Source: Schistocephalus solidus
Lineage: Eukaryota > Platyhelminthes > Cestoda > Diphyllobothriidea > Diphyllobothriidae
Direction: 5' to 3'
Assembly: GCA_017591395.1 (NCBI GenBank)
Contig: WEDG01001551.1
Span: forward strand, 146,727 to 210,726
Length of the DNA stretch: 64,000 nucleotides
Shown here: piece by piece, positions 60,358-64,000 of the stretch
How the letters are laid out: every line of letters begins with the position of its first letter
Position numbering within the stretch: the stretch's first letter is position 1
Made by a program: the position numbers and the translations under genes
The notes under the pieces: model-generated
What the model saw: only the letters and a program-made list of their open reading frames with translations
What the model was told of the DNA's origin: nothing
Database searches by the model: none

Positions 60358-60804
60358 TACAGCAACTGTCCCGCGTGACGTGCCTACAGAAAACCCTGAG
60401 AACAGCAAGACAAACAGGGTTCAGGCACTGAAAACTTCGGTTTCCAGATCAATTAAGAATCCTGAGGACTTGCATCAAATCATGAAGCAGGGCAGTCTGT
60501 GGTGAAAACTATAACAGTGATAATCAAACCAATAATGATTCGAGATTCCAAGAAAAGATTGAGAGTGAAAGATTACGACACCTTAAAACCACAACATGCG
60601 GTAGAGCACCCCAAGCAGCACGTTTTGGAACGTCGCTACTCATCCGAGCTAATTGTAATAAAATCACATCAGAGCGGAGTCTAATCGCGGCAGGTATACC
60701 GCACTATCAGTACATATTTAGGCCATATATCCGCATTTATTGAAATGTCAAGAAAGACCTGGTAAAGACAGTTTATGCAGAAATGACTATCTTTTATATC
60801 CCGA

Positions 60805-61222
60805 TGGGTGTGATAGAGGAGAAGGCAAAGCCGGTTTCTGGAACAAAGCACTTTATTCTGGGCCGACAGAAAACAGCAGATCTCAAGCTCATCAACTATC
60901 GTCTATTTATTTAGTTCTCGGGGTTCTCGAACATTCCGACCAATCGTGACGGCGAGCGTTCTGGAACTTTCTGGCCTGCAACGTGGCTCGCATTGATTGG
61001 TCGCTTCTCACGTTGGTAAACCCCTGGCGGAAACTTCCCGAATTTGGGCCGCACGCGTGCCTGGGGGCTTGACGCGTGCTCGGTGCAGTGGCGCCTACCG
61101 ATTGGTTGCCTGGTTTGCCTGCGCATTTTTCTCAGCCGGCTTGGCCTATTTCAGCGTGCGTCAACTCGTGCCATTTCCGCCTTGGGCCACGACTCAACTG
61201 TGGATTCCGTCTCCGTAACACT
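60805..61222 (-). mobile_element. Probable solo LTR
   Basis: On the minus strand a GC-rich, CpG-rich block starts near TGTTACGGAGACGG, contains CCAAT boxes (CAACCAATCGG near 61,100 and CGACCAATCAATG near 61,000), a TATA-like TAAATAAATAG near 60,915 and AATAAAG at about 60,855. That order is the U3-R architecture of an LTR. The ends and any duplication are uncertain (GGATA is present near both sides), and no internal genes are attached. The alternative is an isolated promoter-like CpG island. Confidence 0.4.
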
Positions 61223-61904
61223 ATCCAATTGACAACTTTTCGGTTATATGTGTTGAACTTTTTTAGAGTGAACTGAAGGAGGCCTAAGTATGCCGTAAAA
61301 GGCCATTCTCTTTTCTGCAATGCCATTCTGGTGCATTTCTATTGTAGTTCGTGATTCGTTTACGCCCTGCGAGACAAGCACCTGCTAACAAACACACTAA
61401 CGTCTTACAGATCATAGTTCTTTTAAGCAGCCTAATCACCAAATCTGCGGGATTTCATGAAGAACACTTTCTGCTTGAACATCCATCTAATAAATGTAAA
61501 GATGCAGGTCCGCTGCCTAGCCAGCTAGTCACCAAATCAACCCTTCAGCTGGTTATAAGGACGCTGGCTGCCTACAAGAAGTGAACTCTGAGAATTGGAT
61601 GACCGGGTCAAGTCCTTTCTAGTTTTCCGACTTCAAAACAATTCCCACATGATCGTCGACACACCACCCGCAGATAGCCGGAATGTACTGGAAAAGTCCT
61701 TCTTCCTTGATCAACATTCCCAGTCTGTCTTTTTTTATACTTCAACCCACTCCACCAAGGCCATCACAAAATCCTGCTTACTTCGTCCTCAAGCTGAGCA
61801 GTGCTCTCGTTGTCTTTATTTTACATATTTTGTTCCTCTGATTACCTACTGTTATTAATGAAGTACTTTCAGACTGTTTAACCACGCCTCTTAGCCTATA
61901 TCCC

Positions 61905-62098
61905 ACCGACAGCTCGACCATAGATCCCAATGAGGTCCACTGTGTGCTCCAGCGGGTGGCGTGGGGATAGTGACTTATGCGTGGATTAGTTTTGAGTGAT
62001 AGCAGACGTGTGCAACCCGAATAACGCCTGCCGTGCTCTGATCTAGACCCCGTGTTGGTCCAGTGCAGTTACCATGTGGCCCGTTAAGAGGGCACAAT
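61905..62098 (-). mobile_element. RTE 3'-tail fragment
   Basis: AGCTCGACCATAGATCCCAA, TGTGTGCTCCAGCGGG and GTGCAACCCGAATAACGCCT with CCATGTGGCCCGTTAAG match the 23.2-kb subfamily of the tail. Confidence 0.75.
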
Positions 62099-64000
62099 CG
62101 ATGACGTGTAATAGTATCCTAACCAGCGATGCTAGGCGAAGCAAAACCGACGAAATTGCATCAGTTTGATGCATTAAATTTTTAGCTTACGTATGCTGAT
62201 CTCGTGCCATTCGACCCTTCCTCAAGCCAGTACATACATACGCAACACTCCTGTCTTGACCATGTAATTTTTGGCACATATGCTTATATTCATAACGCGT
62301 TCTATTTATAAAAATGCTCTTCCTTCTTTTAGTTGAATAAACTTCACATTTTGATGTGGATATGAAACAGGAAACTGCTCATTAAACAAACGTAATCAAC
62401 GCATTCAAAGTAATCTGTAAACTGCAATAATTGCACACAGAGTCTCTGGAACTGTTTATTCTGTCCACAACGGATACTGTGGTCCTAAATTATAGATTGC
62501 TGGTCATATACCCCTTTAGCTGTAAGATGATTGTGCGCTTTTTGACGAGTCATAAATCATTGTCTTTTGCCGTTTTTTTATTACATGGATCGGGTACTAT
62601 ACACCCAGTTGTCAATAAAAAATTGTTTATGAGGTTAGTGACCAAACATTTCCTTATGGTTTATGAACCAAATAAGTGCTTATATTTGGTCGTGCGGCTC
62701 CGGAACTGGAGTATGCACAGGCAGTCTAATATTGGTGTGCGGTCGGTAAGTGAGATGTATTATGACGGAGACAAGCGAGACTGAAATTGCCCTTTTGTCA
62801 CGCAGGGTATCGTAAATTTATAAACGACAACGTTTTTCCTCGAACTTTGGCAAATTCAGGCGCTAAAAATCAACACGCGGACAATCTCAAGTCATTTTCT
62901 GTTGCGATATCCCAGAACCGCAGGGAAATATTGTAAACTAACCCTACGATACGCAACTTTTAATACTACAGATTAAAGTCGAAATAATGTGGTGCCGTTG
63001 TGCAGAGTGGAGCTATCAGTTCAACGAATGACTCCTTGAGCACCATCGCCCCAGTGTCTGGCCTATAATGGAGCATGACATTTTGAAGGCAAGAAATAAT
63101 ACAGGAATAGTTGGTTTGTCTTTGTTCATGGCTGTTGTTGCTTGTTATATAGAAACGATCAACGCTCGAGGCTTTATAGCTCCTTTGGTTCCAGCATTGC
63201 CTTACAGATGTACAGAAGACTTGCCCTTGCTCGTAATGACGGGCCTCTCTGGGCCTTAAATATACAATTTATTTATTTATTAAAGGTTCAAATTCCAACG
63301 AGGCAGTGGATATGTTTATGATTTAGTCAAATATATTAGGTAAGTCTGCCGAAATATTACAAGTGCTCTCCATTTAGAATATTTACTCGTTTTTCACTCT
63401 AAAAAATGTCAGGCTTACTTAGTTTTAACTTTGTTTATACTTAAACCCAATTAATTTTACACTGTATGTATTCGTCTACATTTCATCGAAGACACTTAAT
63501 TTTCCAGCAACCAAAATGCCAAAACATTCTTTTCACAAAAAAACTTCTTTTCTTTTCGGTATTTAAGTAATACATTTTGCCTCTCACTAGTATTACAGCA
63601 CGCAATCTCCTCTGATCCCTCTACATTTCATCCTCTATAAATACAGATAAGTTACGCAACCTATCTGACCATCATCTTATAATCACTCTTTAACCACCAA
63701 TCGGGCAAATGCACAACCAAGAAGGATTGATTTACGTCGTCCAAAATTTGTACAATGCCTTTTTTTAACTCTCACTTTGCCTTGCAGGCACTGTGACGTT
63801 ATTTGCCAGGGCAACACTGTCAATCTCAATCTCTCAATCAGGCAGTACAGGGGCACGTCCCAAAAGTTACTTGAATAAAGCATCCTATGGTATAATATGG
63901 CTCGATATTTTATTCTCTTTAGTATGGTAAAGTACTCATGTATTTATTTTGGCCAGTGTTCTTGTTGCCCGTAAGAAACCTGCTCTTTTATTTGTATAAT
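62099..64000. other. Unassigned AT-rich sequence
   Basis: Contains a 117-codon plus ORF (62,431-62,784) and smaller ones with no recognised family; no repeat of the window's known families seen. 61,223-61,904 is likewise unassigned. Confidence 0.4.

Overview
The window is eukaryotic, intron-rich and dominated by decayed retroelements. Several features point to a flatworm, most likely a diphyllobothriid-type tapeworm: Penelope-like elements (PLEs), an RTE-type LINE with C-terminal zinc fingers, a tRNA-derived repeat with a hammerhead-like core, and a host gene whose 43-bp intron sits beside introns of up to 15.8 kb. The organism call is inference from repeat style, not from a marker gene.

One host gene is readable. 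On the minus strand, six coding exons between 42,190 and 6,694 assemble into a homologue of Rabin8/GRAB (RAB3IP/RAB3IL1), the Sec2-family exchange factor for Rab8. Exons 1-3 encode the Sec2 coiled coil, exon 4 the linker, and exons 5-6 the conserved C-terminal domain ending at a TAA. All junctions have GT/AG ends and compatible phases; only the acceptor of exon 4 is doubtful. The five introns account for about 34 kb and are full of mobile DNA.

Layout. 0-5 kb: a 153-bp tandem duplication and a CR1/Jockey-like LINE remnant. 7-13 kb (last intron): a near-identical 0.8-kb inverted repeat encloses a dead PLE and a cluster of a 305-bp tRNA-derived repeat. 18-28 kb: a 1.7-kb AT-rich inverted repeat, a PLE carrying an inverted copy of its own 3' end, a long (CT)n tract and an inverted pair of RTE tails. 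28-38 kb: PLE, RTE-tail and SINE pieces, telomere-like degenerate repeats and exon 4. 39-42.2 kb: exons 3-1. 44-54 kb: RTE, Gypsy integrase and repeat debris. 54.86-60.35 kb: one full-length but dead RTE insertion, bounded by a 7-bp target-site duplication and with a paralogous empty site in the window. 60.8-61.2 kb: a probable solo LTR. 62-64 kb: no recognisable content.

The most interesting candidate is the 305-bp repeat. It joins a Pol III-type box A/box B tRNA-like head to a 55-nt segment that matches the hammerhead ribozyme layout (CTGATGA, stem II, GAAA, palindromic stem III, matching stem I). It occurs as head-to-tail units of exactly 305 bp, and as single units with about 40 bp of terminal redundancy inserted in (AT)n tracts. 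That is what a circular or multimeric RNA intermediate (a retrozyme, or the schistosome Sm-alpha element) would leave. Three further hammerhead-like motifs lie in PLE-type 3' regions. Activity is unproven, and the 10.1-11.1 closing pair is non-canonical.
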